Assembly (NCBI GenBank): GCA_947095535.1
Contig: OX352772.1
Coordinates: 118,321,997 to 118,385,996, forward strand
DNA: 64,000 nt
Direction of reading: 5' to 3'
DNA from: Poecilobothrus nobilitatus
Taxonomy: Eukaryota; Arthropoda; Insecta; Diptera; Dolichopodidae
The notes beneath the pieces were generated by a model that was given only the letters and a program-made list of their open reading frames with translations, was not told where the DNA came from and ran no database searches. A program made the translations under genes and the position numbers. How positions within the stretch are numbered: position 1 is the stretch's first letter; the number at the start of each line of letters is the position of its first letter. Positions 21,832-33,600 of the stretch are shown here, piece by piece.

Positions 21832-21987
21832 TATCTGTAAAATAAAACTTTAATAAGGATCTGAAAAACTTGCTAACATCTGAAAATTAAAACAAAATTA
21901 ACAACAGTACAAAACTTATTTGAAATGAAATTTTTTATTGAACAAATTCTTTATATAAATTTCTTAATATAAAAACATAATTCTTAA

Positions 21988-23293
21988 GGGTGTTCAAAAT
22001 TGTGGTATCATTTTAATTTTAATAAAAAAAGACTTTTTTTTTTGAAATATTAAATATATTTTTATTTTAATTTATTACAAATAGTTTCCGGTTAATAATG
22101 AAAAATTATGTCGGCCAAGTGGCCCCCTCTACTACTTCAGCAGGCTTCCAGTCTTTTACCAAAATTCTGAATCACGTTGTTCAATAAACTATTCTCAATG
22201 GTTGAAATCTGCTCGATAATGTTGTTTTTAAGCTCTTGAATTGTTGTGGGATTATTGCTGTACACTTTCGATTTCACAAAACCCCACAAAAAAAAATCCA
22301 ACGGTGTCAAATCGCACGATCTTGGTGGCCACATCACTCCTCCTCTACGAGAAATAATGCGATCTTCGAACTTTTCCTTCAAAAGATCCATTGTTTCTCT
22401 TGCTGTGTGGCAAGTGGCACCGTCCTGTTGAAACCACATATTCTCTGCGTCCAAATTATCAATTTCCCGCCTCAAAAAGCTTCGGATCATCTCCCTGTAG
22501 CGATTTCCATTGACCGTAATCGCATTTCCATTTGCGTTTTCCAAAATATATGGTCCGATGATTCCTCCTGACCACAAACCACACCAAACCGTAACTTTTT
22601 GTGAATGTACTGGTTGCTCTAAGATAACGCTTGGATTCTCTTCACCCCAAATGCGGCAATTCTGTTTATTGACGTAGCCATTGAGCTGGAAATGAGCTTC
22701 GTCGGTGAAGATTATTTTGTTAAAAAAATTCTCATTTTCTTCTTGTTTTTCGATTGCCCAAGAAACGAATTGCCGACGAAATGCATGGTCAGTTGGTTTT
22801 AATTCTTGCGTCAGCTGGATCTTATAAGCCTTTAAATGGAGATCACGATGCAAAATGTTGAATAATCCATGGATGGTTTGATGTTTAATTGCTGCGAACG
22901 ATGACGAATGGAAGTTTTTGGATCTTCTTCAACACTTCTGCTCACAGCTGCTACATTCTCGGTTGAACGGCCACTACGTTGATAAATGTTGCCTTTGTTA
23001 TCAAGAACAGATCCAGTTTCTAGAAATTTATCAACCATCAGCTTGATGGCACGGTTTGTTGGAGCATTTTCTCTACCAAATTTTGTTCGAAATTTCCTAA
23101 TTACACCTTGAAAACTTTTACCATTTTCAAAAAATGTTGTAATAACAAAAACACGTTGTTCCTTCGCGTAACGTTCCATATTTACTAACTGGAATGTATT
23201 TAGAATATACCTAAAGAAACCTCGTATAAAAATTCCAGGTAGAAAAAAAATGGCGGCAAAATCAAAATGATACCTCAATTTTGAACATCCATT
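21988..23293 (-). mobile_element. Tc1/mariner-superfamily element
   Basis: A ~1.3-kb element with ~33-base imperfect terminal inverted repeats. The left one (GTGTTCAAAATTGTGGTATC) is at ~21989-22021 and the right one (GATACCTCAATTTTGAAC) at ~23258-23291. It holds one transposase gene on the minus strand and lies just after the integrase gene. The flanking TA is visible on the left; the right boundary is imprecise. Confidence 0.85.
22137..23179 (-). pseudogene. Mariner-type transposase, one frameshift
   Basis: ATG at 23179 (MERYAKEQRVFV). An N-terminal helix-turn-helix pair (FRTKFGRENAPTNRAIKLMV) is followed by the DDE/D core: IFTDEAHFQLNG, WFQQDGATCHTAR and PRSCDLTPLDFFLWG. I count 36 residues between the second and third catalytic Asp, different from classical mariner (34). 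A frameshift at ~22860-22885 separates the DNA-binding part from the core. The remainder to the TGA at 22137-22139 is open. All three catalytic residues are kept, so the loss is recent. Confidence 0.9.
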
Positions 23294-23420
23294 TATATTA
23301 ACTTTATAATAATTCTTATTCTATAAATGCTATAACATAAAAGCTTAAACTATAATTATTGTTTTGTGGCGAATTGAAAATCACCACGTTCTTCTTTTAA
23401 AATTAACTCATTTTCCTCGT

Positions 23421-23879
23421 TTACGAGGAAATAAGTATTTTTTTCTTATCTTCAAATACCGCAACTTTTTGTTGCGGTATAAATATAATATTATTAAGGG
23501 TCTCGAAGACCCATTTTTCACCGTAAACGATGTTAATTTTATTTAGTTTATGTATTTTATAGAGCCTACTTGGCTCCATATCTTTAACCTTTAAAAATTT
23601 TTTTAAAGGTTTTTTTTTTGTATTAAATAATTCCACCAGTTTTCTTTTTTTGGTGGAATTTGGTGTAGTTTCATGATAGGGAAAATGATGCGCCAGCAAA
23701 TGTTCAATTTGCTCTGGTGGCTGATAAAATGAGTGTTGTTGTTGTTGCTCTTGTTGATGATGATGTTGCTGTTGCTCATGATAAAGTGGCATTTTCGCAA
23801 TCTTTTTCTTTTTTGTAGGAATTTGCGCCTGTATTGTTACATCATCCAGCACGTAAACTTTATCAAATTCCTGCGCCAT
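23421..23879 (-). CDS. Polinton-associated OB-fold-like (putative ssDNA-binding) protein
   Basis: An intact 152-residue frame with ATG at 23879, ~35 bases downstream of a TATAAAAATA box. The N-terminal half is Gln/His-rich (runs of CAG/CAT codons near 23705-23775) with a basic patch (KKKKIAK). The C-terminal 60 residues follow the pattern LYKIHKLNKINIVYG..WVFETLNN..IFIP, close to those at 38493-38834 (FKIINLNKIPTKYG) and 54481-54843. I read this as a five-strand OB-like fold, the single-stranded-DNA-binding protein that accompanies protein-primed polymerases. The fold is inferred from pattern, not proven. Confidence 0.5.
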   Translation of the reverse strand: MAQEFDKVYVLDDVTIQAQIPTKKKKIAKMPLYHEQQQHHHQQEQQQQHSFYQPPEQIEHLLAHHFPYHETTPNSTKKRKLVELFNTKKKPLKKFLKVKDMEPSRLYKIHKLNKINIVYGEKWVFETLNNIIFIPQQKVAVFEDKKKILISS

Positions 23880-24069
23880 CCTGCTTGCTCCAAATTAAAC
23901 TGATATTTTTATAAAATCTCGATGTATTTATATACAAATTTCGAGTAATATTATAAGAAAATAAAAACTTTAGAACTAGTGACACTCTTGCAAATATTTT
24001 CTAAGTGGAAAGGGTAAAATCTATCAACAATGTCAGTTGATTACAATGTTGCTAATATTTTTTATGTAG

Positions 24070-25624
24070 AACGAGGAAGAATACAGTTGCCTTTGTCAAC
24101 TCTTAGATACCCGTACGAACCGTTAGTATGTTCACAGCCTGTCACTCTGCTTACAATATTATTTTTTTAATATTTTAGTATTTTAAAATAATTAGGGTGA
24201 ATTTTATAATTTCTAGAACTATGGGTTGTAGATATATTCAAACTATATGTTTATACATTCTTCAAAAGCAAATTCTAACCTTCCACATAACGATTATCAA
24301 TCCAAAACTTTTTCAAATATTCTATAGTACCATTTAATACTAAGCGGTAAATGTATATTAAATTTACTTAGTACAAAATAATAAATATAATTTTAAATAT
24401 TATATTATATTATATTTAAATATTCCATTGACAGAATAATTTCTTATAAGTACAATGAAATACATATATGTATGTAAATACGGCGCTATATAATATACAT
24501 CTATACTCTTATCATTCATTCACTAGTGACATATCCGATATGTAAATAAACATGATATTAAATAAGTATGTATATATATCAATATCATATAAATAAAAAT
24601 TCCTCAAGCAACCGTTATGTTCTTTATTCATTTACATTTTTATGTACTACGCATTATATCCTCAACAATTTCAAATTATCGAGTAAAACAAAATGGAAAA
24701 AATTCGTTAAAGAAATTTGTTAGAAAATTTGGAAAAATCAAGTAACACTTTCGTGAATTATAAAGTAACCCTATATTATTAAAAAAAGTTGTTAACAGAA
24801 ATAAGAGTATAATATTGAAGCTTTAATTTTTGTGTATTACTTCAAAAAAATTTTAACAGGTGTTCAAGTTACAGGTGTTTAAAAATTGGAAATTTTCAGT
24901 TTTTGACCCCTTACAGCTCCTAAACGGGGGGTGATACAAAAAAAATTTCTGAAATGACTCATACTTATTTTTAAAGATCTAACTTCTGTCAAAATTTCAA
25001 AGGTTAATTTCAAAGGGTTAAAGGATTTTGCAAAATTTGAGTTTCACATAACGGTAAATTAAGACACGGTATGCCACAAATATATATTTATTATTTATAC
25101 ACTTTTAAAGCTAATAAAAGTAGTAATCGTTTGGCGTTTTCAAAATGAAGATATACCTTATGCAACTTGTGCTATAACAATTTAAATATAGAGCTTTTTT
25201 GAACCTTTGGGGAGCTGTAACTCCGTAACGGGTGGGGCTACAAAAAAAAGTTATTAAAAATAAAATTAATATTTTTGTGAGATCTATCAGTATTTAAAAT
25301 TTCATAGCTCTATTGCAAAAAAAATGTGGGGATCTAAAAGTTAGGTGTTCGAGAGCTACCCTAAGGCTTGGTCCAAACTCAACCAAAAAAAATAGGGAAC
25401 CTACAAATTACTCCCAGAATATTTTGTGTAAATTTCAAGATTCTAGCTATCTTAGTTTTTGAGTTAGCGTGCTGACGGACGGACGGACGGACATGGCTCA
25501 AAAGTCTTAGAATTTTTTTCTGATCCGATCCATACCTTTGAAGGTATATCTAACTCGCTTATTTCGAGGTGTTACAAACGGAGGAGTAATTTTATTATAC
25601 CCGATCCTATCGTACGGGTATAAA
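24070..25624 (+). mobile_element. INE-1/DINE-1-like repeat, copy 4 (nearly complete)
   Basis: The reference copy. The 5' end is ACGAGGAAGAATACAG with CTCTTAGATACCCGTACG. The inside has self-similar blocks around CAGCTCCTAAACGGGGGG (~24915) and GGGGAGCTGTAACTCCG (~25208). A GACG short tandem repeat is at ~25474-25491, followed by ACATGGCT, and the 3' end is a hairpin of TATACCC and GGGTATA arms. It has no open reading frame. A ~30-base loss is visible near 24998-25015 relative to other copies. Confidence 0.85.
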
Positions 25625-27443
25625 TATTATATGTATTATGTTTTTGTTTATGGATCTAAATCTACTATATACGAAAAAACTTTCAGCTAAAATTATTTAA
25701 AAAATAGGTTTGATTTTTAAATAGTAAATGACATATTCACAAGTTGCAAGAAGTATCTTGTGAACCAGAAGTCGGACCGATGTGATTAAAAAAACCTATT
25801 CCCCGATTCTATAATAGAAATTAAAAATAAAAATACAAATGAGAAATATACCATAAAGTGGCACCTTATTTTTTGGGGGCTATTTTTTTGGGAGGGCTTA
25901 AAGTCGAACTTTTTTATTTTTTTTTTTTATATTTTAATTCTACAACAAAATCAGGGAGTACCTTTTTTAAATCATGTCGGTCCGACTTCTAGTTTGCAAG
26001 ACACGGGGGCTTCTTACAACTTATAACTATGTATGTGTGTACTACGATGCCAGTTCAATATATAAAACAAAAACAATTTTTTAATTTGTAAGATATACTA
26101 TACAAAACAACATTCACTAAAATACTAATTTATTTTTAATTGTACATACATACTTCCTTTCCACTCTATCCATTCTTATATCTTTATTTAAACTTAGTCT
26201 TAACCTAAGAATTGCTAAAAGTGATATTTAACGTACAAAAATTTTGCCGTGATAGAAAATGGCTATCGCTTCGTAGGAAAAGTCTTCCACACCACACACG
26301 ATACTTTTGACATTTAATATCGGGTCAAATTGAAAACATCACTTTAGAGTCTTGTAGAATAACAAATCATCGCGTCAGTGATACTCTTCGTATGATAAGT
26401 CTTCCAGAATATGGGTGAATATTTTAACTATTTATTTGCAAAGGCGTGGCCGAATATTTTTTTGTCATTAGATTCATTTACTTCTTCGACATACTTATTT
26501 TTTACAACTTCTTGAAATAATTATTTGCGGTGAACTCTTTACAGAACAGGTAAAATTTTTAAGGACTTAAATAAAAGGAGTACTCCTCTTTATTAAAGAG
26601 ATATTTTTTGAACGTTATTTTTTAAAATCAAAATGATAATTTACAAAAATAAAAGGTACATATTCTTATTTTTATTATAAATGCTGTTGTATATATTGTA
26701 TTAAAAATAATTTAATTGACCTTAAAAAATTAAAACTAGATAAATATATAGGTAATAAAATACTTTGTTATTATAAATTTGCTCATTATCATCAAAAATT
26801 GTTTTACCAAAAAAGGAAAAGACAAAAACAGAAAACAACAAAATCAAAAATAAAATATAAAACAATTTTTATCTTCAAATATTATTCTTTTTAATTTTTA
26901 CTTTTTCCTAATTTATCTTCTATTAATTACTTGTAAGGAATTTATTATATATGGAATGTATGTAAAGTATTATTTTCATTCCGTGGTATAATATATACAT
27001 ACTTTTATTATTATTATATATTATCACGTTACCCATTACTCCACATATACAAAGAAAAAAATATTCAGTGTATAAATCAAATGAATCAAATGGTTTTGTT
27101 TTGAATACAGTTTGCTAATGAGTACACTATATTCTATGTTTTGATTTTATTTCTCTTGAACAAATGAGTACCCAAAATTTTCTCTCGCATATTTACTCAA
27201 TTTGAAAACTTCAAAATTAGTATACACAACATTTGTTTAAATATGAATGTTTTGAAAGCTATTTCAAATACATTTGTGCACATGTTTAGTACATACCTTG
27301 TTTTGGTAATTAAAATAAAATAAAAATAAAAATACTTACATGTACATATTTAGGTAGTTTTAATTTTTGTGTTGACAACATTTTTTTTGTAAATCATAAT
27401 TCGTAATGCGCAAAGGCATAATTTTGTAATGATCTTTACTTTT
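25625..27443. other. Gene-free AT-rich stretch
   Basis: No coding region is supported. It contains a foldback element (25738-26028) and otherwise A/T runs and TATA microsatellite scraps. A block at ~27359-27465 is repeated directly at ~29105-29205. Confidence 0.6.
25738..26028. repeat. Foldback element (MITE-like) with ~90-base imperfect inverted arms
   Basis: The left arm at ~25738-25830 (GAAGTCGGACCGATGTGATT) pairs with the right arm at ~25930-26028 (AATCATGTCGGTCCGACTTC). The arms are separated by ~100 bases that include GGGGGCTATTTTTTTGGG. There is no coding capacity. The arms differ by several bases and small indels, so it is not recent. Confidence 0.8.
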
Positions 27444-27552
27444 TATATGCTTTTATATTAACTCGTCGCTGTCGGTTTATTTATTTATTTATTTATTTGT
27501 CATTCTGTCACGCTTTTTATTATCTTCGTAATCTGTTAGCAACATTTATAAG

Positions 27553-27636
27553 TGTATGGTGCAGAGGAAAGTGTACAGGTTTCAAAAGTGGGGATCATGT
27601 TGTTCGAATCCAGTTCAAATGCAACTTTTTTTTTTT
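27553..27636 (+). repeat. tRNA-like Pol III module, unit 1
   Basis: An A-box-type sequence TGGTGCAGAGG (27557-27567) and a B-box-type sequence GTTCGAATCC (27602-27611) are spaced as in tRNA genes. A T run at 27626-27636 follows that would stop Pol III. The A box fits the TRGYNNARNNG consensus fully. The clover-leaf stems do not close convincingly, so this is a tRNA-derived repeat, not a working tRNA. It heads a ~330-base unit ending AATGCATATTGAATATGCAT. Confidence 0.6.
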
Positions 27637-27888
27637 TAACTATCTATTCATCAACATTTTTTGAATAAAATATGTATATATTTTGTATATATGAATTTGA
27701 AACTTAAATTTTTATCTCTAAATTCATGCATACAATACACACGCAATATATTTTTGATCTTTTCTCCTGTAATAGTATATTTTTATGTATGTTGCTAAAA
27801 TATTTTGTTTACAACATTTGTTTGGTATTTAACTCAAAATATTTATTGTCAACATTTTTTAATGCATATTGAATATGCATGGTTAAAA

Positions 27889-28299
27889 AAATAATATGTA
27901 AAAAAAATATTTTTTAAAATATGCTTTTATCGAAACCAAATTCGCCCCCTAAAAAGTAGAAAATAAAATTGATTGCAAAACTTTAGCTTTTTTGACTGTT
28001 ATAATATAAAAGTGAATTGCTAGTGCAAACATTTTGGACTGTTATAATATAAAAGTAAATTGCTGGAATAAGGTTAAATAAAAATCTAGATAATTTGAGG
28101 TTCGTGTTTCTTTTTTATTCCAGCAATTTGCTTTTATATTATAACAGTCCAAAATGCTTGCACTAGCAATTCACTTTTATATTATAACAGTCAAAAAAGC
28201 TAAAGTTTTGCAATCAATTTTATTTTCTACTTTTTAGGGGGCGAATTTGGTTTCGATAAAAGCATATTTTAAAAAATATTTTTTTTACATATTATTTTA
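27889..28299. repeat. 411-base foldback element, ~183-base arms
   Basis: The left arm 27889-28071 and right arm 28115-28299 are almost perfect inverted copies around a 43-base loop. Inside each arm the block ACTGTTATAATATAAAAGT occurs twice (direct sub-repeats). High arm identity suggests recent insertion or ongoing conversion. It is non-coding and may form a strong cruciform or a long hairpin RNA. Confidence 0.9.
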
Positions 28300-28817
28300 T
28301 TTTATACTTTTTAGTTTTAAATGAAACACATATGTATGTAATTTAAATTTTAAAAAACATGGGATATTTTTTATTCACACATACATTAATTATTGTTTCT
28401 GATATAAAATACGTTTTACAATTTTATACCAAATGTTTAAGTAAATTAAGAAATGTTAAATCGATTCCATTACAGCAAGAGTAAACATTTTTTATTCCAG
28501 TATGTAATGCATAAATAATGAAAGTACGTCGAAGGGTAAAATATGTACCAAAATACTGTGATTATATAAATATTACAATCCAACAACATAATTCGAATGA
28601 AAATGATATACATAAATGTATTTTACTGTATATTTCTATAGTATACTATTAGTAGTATATCGTATATCCAAACAAACATCTAACCTTGAACACCTACCTA
28701 CCTAATCGCTTAATAAGATCATGCAGTAAAAAATGTTGACAAATATCTTGATTTAAATTATAAACAAATGGAGCGGAACAAAATAATTTAGGAAATTAGT
28801 TTAACATAATATTATGT

Positions 28818-28904
28818 GTATCCAGCCATTGGTGCAGTGGTTGACGCACCGCTTCTCATTCATAAGGGAATGAGAGGTCTCGGGTTCGATTCTCGGCTGG
28901 GTAC
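28818..28904 (+). repeat. tRNA-like sequence with closed acceptor stem, poly(A)-tailed
   Basis: The 87-base segment has a 10-base terminal stem (GTATCCAGCC with GGCTGGGTAC, one G-U), a D-like arm GTGC...GCAC, an anticodon-like stem CTCATTC/GAATGAG with a 6-base loop, and a T arm TCGGG/CTCGG around TTCGATT. The A box TGGTGCAGTGG is at 28830-28840 and the B box at 28883-28893. The loop size and 7-base anticodon stem are abnormal, and an A-rich tail follows at ~28915-28933. It is best read as a tRNA-derived SINE head or retropseudogene; a divergent functional tRNA is less likely. Confidence 0.65.
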
Positions 28905-29639
28905 AATAATTATAAAATAAAAAAAAAAAAAATATTCATATATCGCAATATGTAAATACTTTATAATATATCATTATATCACGTACACATTCCTACCAGG
29001 AAACAAGGGTTATAGATACTCGCACATTTATGTACCACAGTACCTGAATATAAATAAATAAATAAATATTATGTACATACGTACGTACATATTTACATAC
29101 GTAGTTTTAATTTTTTGTGTTGACAAAATTTTGTTTGTAAATCATAATGCGTAATGCGCAAAAGCATAATTTTGTAATGATCTTTACTTTTTATATTCTT
29201 TTCTATGTACAAAAATAATATTATGTATGTATGTAGTTTGAATTTGGCAATTGGAATTATTTTGAATAAAATTTTATTTGTATATCTTTATACACAATAT
29301 ACATAATAAATGTTCCTAAATAAAACACATAAAATATTAATTTTTAACGCCATACATATTCAATATGCAATAAAGAATGTTGACAACAAATATTCTGATT
29401 GAAATCCTAAACAAATGTTTTAAAACAAAATAATTTAGCAACATAAAAATATTGTACCAATATATTTCGTGTTTTGCTAAATCCTAATACAAAACCCATG
29501 TGCACATCAAGATTGATTGAACTAAATTATTATAGCAGGAAAGATCAAATACATGTGTATTGTATGCATGAATTATGAATAAGAAGAAAAATAAAGTTTT
29601 GAATCTATTATACATAAAATTTTATTTAAAAAATATTTA

Positions 29640-29756
29640 TGAATAGAGTTAAAAAAAAAAAAAAAAATTTATACATATACGAATTGGATTCGAACCACAG
29701 TCCACACATTACACTCACTTTCAAGACCTGTACACTATCCTCTGCACCATATATGC
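29640..29756 (-). repeat. tRNA-like Pol III module, unit 3
   Basis: On the minus strand: A box TGGTGCAGAGG (29739-29749), B box GGTTCGAATCC (29686-29696), and a T run given by A residues at ~29651-29667. A 7-base acceptor-like pairing (GCATATA with TATATGT) can be drawn. The unit continues to ~29365 and abuts unit 2 head to tail. Confidence 0.6.
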
Positions 29757-30029
29757 ATTAATTCAATATGCATTAAAGAATGTTGACAGCAAATATTTTG
29801 ATTTAAATACTAAACAAATGTTGTAAACAAAATAACTTAGCAACATACATAAAAATATTGTATGTATGGATTGTGTTTTGCTAATTATGCTAATACAAAA
29901 CACCAGGAAAGATCAAAAATATAATGTGTATGTTTGTATGCATGAATAAGAGATAAAAATGTAAGTTTTAAATTGATATATACAAAAATGTATACATATT
30001 TTATTCAAAAAATGTTGATGAATAGATAG

Positions 30030-30118
30030 TTAAAAAAAAAAAAATGTTGCATGTGAACTGGATTCGAACAAAATGATCCCCACTTTTGAAACCTGTACAC
30101 TATCCTCTGCACCATACT
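30030..30118 (-). repeat. tRNA-like Pol III module, unit 2
   Basis: Minus-strand copy with A box 30104-30114, B box 30060-30069 and terminator-like T run (A residues 30032-30044). It is nearly the same as unit 1 over ~80 bases, and its ~340-base unit ends at ~29757 where unit 3 starts, so units 2 and 3 form a tandem pair. Confidence 0.6.
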
Positions 30119-30178
30119 ACACTTATAAATGTTGCTAACAGATTACGAAGATAATAAAAAGCGTGACAGAATGACAAA

Positions 30179-30213
<35 letters not shown>

Positions 30214-30630
30214 ACCGACAGCGACGAGTTAATATAAAAGCATATAATACGTATAAGATGGGAATCGAATTATTAATGAAATATAATTTATTACACTGTC
30301 ATTTGATTACAATTTATATCTTTAAGATAAATTTTAAATTAAATTGTAGTTTGAAAATTACAATGTTGCATAGAATTTTCTATTTACATATTAAGATAGG
30401 ATTAAAATGGGATTCTAGTTAAAACAACTAAAATTTATTAAAGTGTCATTTTAATTTAAGAGAATGAATCTGTATTGAAAATTTAATATTATTATGTTAT
30501 TCAAGCATTTGACATTTGAAATTCGTATAAAGAAAATGTCGAAAAAATTATTTTACAAAGGTTTCTTACCGAAACTATAACGCCTTACATAATAGAAAGC
30601 GAGAATTCGACATTTGTTAAAAGGTTTAAT

Positions 30631-33600
30631 ATGAACGGTCATAAAATAAAATTTGTAATTAAATCCGTACCTAAAAATAGAGAACCAATTAGCTGGATTA
30701 ATTATGCTATACATCAAATAATCAGGATTGCTGTAAAAGATGTGAATTCCACTGATAAGATTGGGTTAACATTTTGTGGAGAGAGCTTTGAACATCAAGG
30801 TCCTGAGTACCTCAGTTTTAGATCCGCTCATGAAATTAAATTTAGCGACGTTTGGGATGTAATTTCTAATGTTTTTCAAAGTAATTCTGAAGGTAGTTAT
30901 TTATAATGCATTTTTTGTCTCATTTAATAATAAACTATTTTTATTTTATGTCAATAGGCTTAAGTACAGATACTTTTTGTTTAACAGTTACTCGTGTTAG
31001 ATTACCCTCTGGTAGAGGTAGAAATAATAAATATTCAAATTATAAAGTGGAATGCTTAAAAAGGAAAGGAATAATAACAATAAAAAACAGCGATAACTTA
31101 TGTCTACCACGTTCACTTGTTGTTTCAATAGCTAAAATTAAAAAATTTATTGAATATGAAAAAATTCGAATAAATATAGGAAAACTTCAAACTTTAATAG
31201 ATTTAAAATTATTAAAAACATCAAAAATAACAATTCCATCTGACGGTTGCGGAATTCGTGAATTGAATCAATTTCAAAAATTTTTACATAAACACAAAAT
31301 TGTTGTATATAAATATGGAACAAGGGGTGCAGAAGTAATATTTGAAGGATTTAATAATGGAAAAAAAATTAACTTGCTATACCATAATAATCATTATAAT
31401 GTAATAACTTCGCTCACAGCTGCTTTTTGCACAGCATTTTATTGTGAAGAATGTCATATTCCGTATTCTAAAAAAAATTAACATAGGTGTTCGAAAAGTT
31501 GTCCTTGCTGCCAAATTCACCTGCTTGTTCAATTAATGTTAAAAATATTTTATGTATGCAGTGCAATCGCGCATTTTGTGGTCAATCATGTTTTGAAAAT
31601 CATAAGGCTTCCAGTTCAAAAAATAGAAGCACCTGTGAAGAAATTAGAAAATGCAAATCTTGTTTTAAAGTTCATAAAAGTTGTAGGACTCATATATGTG
31701 GTGAATATTTTTGTAAAATTTGCGATAATCATGTTCCTGAAAACCATAAATGCTTCATTCAGCAAGACAAAACAAAAGTAAATTTTGAAAACTGCATTTA
31801 GGTATTTTATGATATAGAAACAAGACAAGAAGAAATTAGCTCTACAAAAATAAAAGAACATGTTCCAAGTTTATGTGTGGCTCAACTAAGATGCTTTAAA
31901 TGTATAAACATTGATTCTCTATACTTCTGTCAAAAATGTAAATTAAGAGAAAGAATTTTTAAAACGAAAAATGTGATAGAGGATTGCATGGAATTTATTT
32001 TAAAATTAAGAAAGGAATTCAAAAAGATTGTCATAATTGCTCATAATGGGCAGGCGTTTGATCATCAGTTTATTCTGAATTATATACTCAATAAAACTGT
32101 ACTTGAACCAAAGTTAATTATGCGAGGTACAAAAATTATTGTTATGATAATTGATAATATTAAATTTATAGATTCTATAAATTACTTTCCTATGGCATTG
32201 GCAAAATTACCAAAAGCTTTTGATTTATCGATCAATTTGAAAAAGGGTTATTTTCCACATCTATTTAATAAATTGGAAAATGAAAATTACATTGGCACAC
32301 TTCCAGCAATTAAATGCTATAACTGTAATACAATGAAAGCAGATGAGCGTAATGAATTTTTAATGTGGTATGAACTAAATAGAAACTCTGAATTTAATAT
32401 GGAGAAAGATATTTTAGAATACTGTAAAAATGATGTTGAAATTCTAACTAAAGCATATCTGGTTTTCAGAAATTTTTTTTTAGAAGAATGTAATGTTGAA
32501 CCGTTTTTAGAAGCAACAACAATAGCTTCCGCCTGTAATCTTGTATATAAAAGAAACTTTCTCAAATCGAATACTACAGGAATTATACCAAGAAAAGGAT
32601 ATAGGATTCTAGACAATCAGTCAAAAATTGCCATGCAATGGCTTACTTGGGAAAAAGATTTGAGAAAAATTGATTTGAAATGTGCATTTAATGGAAAAGA
32701 AAAACAAATCGGAAATGTTAAAGTCGATGGATTTTGCGAAGAGACTAAAGAAATATTTGAATTTTGCGGTTGCTATTATCATGGACATCCAAAATATTTA
32801 ACAAACCAGAGGGATATACCATTACATGATAACTCTGGCGATACTTTGAATCTACTATATGAAAAAACATTAATGAGATCAGACTTTATAAAATCATGTG
32901 GATATAAAGTTATTGAGATGTGGGAATGTGAATTCCGGGAGCTAATGAGACACAATAAAAATATGAGGTATTTAGAAAATCATTCATTAATTAATTTAGT
33001 TTCTTTAAATCCTCGTAATGCATTTTATGGCGGAAGAACGGGAAATACTTACACATATTATAAATGTAAACAAGGTGAAAAAATTAAATACATAGATGTA
33101 TGTTCCTTATATCCATATGTTTGCAAACGAAGAAAATTTCCCATAAACCAAGATTTATGTTGGAGAAGATACTTGCTCTAAGTTAAACAGAATGACTATT
33201 AACGGTATTATTAAATGTAAAATCTAACCACCAACAAATCTATTACAAACCGTGTTACCTGTCAAACAAAATAATAAATTGATGTTCTCACTATGTAACA
33301 CTTGTAGTGAACAAAAATATCATGGAAAATACTGTGAACATACAGACGATGAAAGAGCATTAGTAGGAACTTGGGTAATTGATGAAATTAAAAAAGCAAT
33401 TGAAAAAGGGTATAAACTTTTAAATATTTATGAAGTTTGGGAATACGAAACAGTAAAATATGACAATTGCAATGGTATTGATGGTTTATTCACTAAAATG
33501 ATGAATACATTTTTAAAGATTAAACAAGAAGTTTCTGGGTGGCTAATAAAATGTCAAACTCAAAAAGAAAAGGAAGAATATATTGATAGTTTTTTTGAAA

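Larger units (their letters stand above)
27444..30246. repeat. Large inverted repeat enclosing tRNA-like units and a foldback
   Basis: Bases 27444-~27690 reappear inverted at ~29990-30246, including TATTAACTCGTCGCTGTCGG, an ATTT tetranucleotide run, TTACGAAGATAATAAAAAGC and a tRNA-like module. The inside holds a further minus-strand copy of the unit, a 411-base foldback, and another tRNA-like sequence. I know no named element with this structure. No protein gene lies within it. Confidence 0.75.

Noticed and set aside
27478..27498. CRISPR-like short regular repeats (ATTT runs here and at 30177-30214)
   Set aside because: They are simple tetranucleotide microsatellites without spacers; CRISPR is not expected in an insect genome.
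28818..28904. Functional tRNA gene
   Set aside because: The anticodon arm does not give a 7-base loop on a 5-base stem, and an A-rich tail follows. Called a tRNA-like repeat instead.
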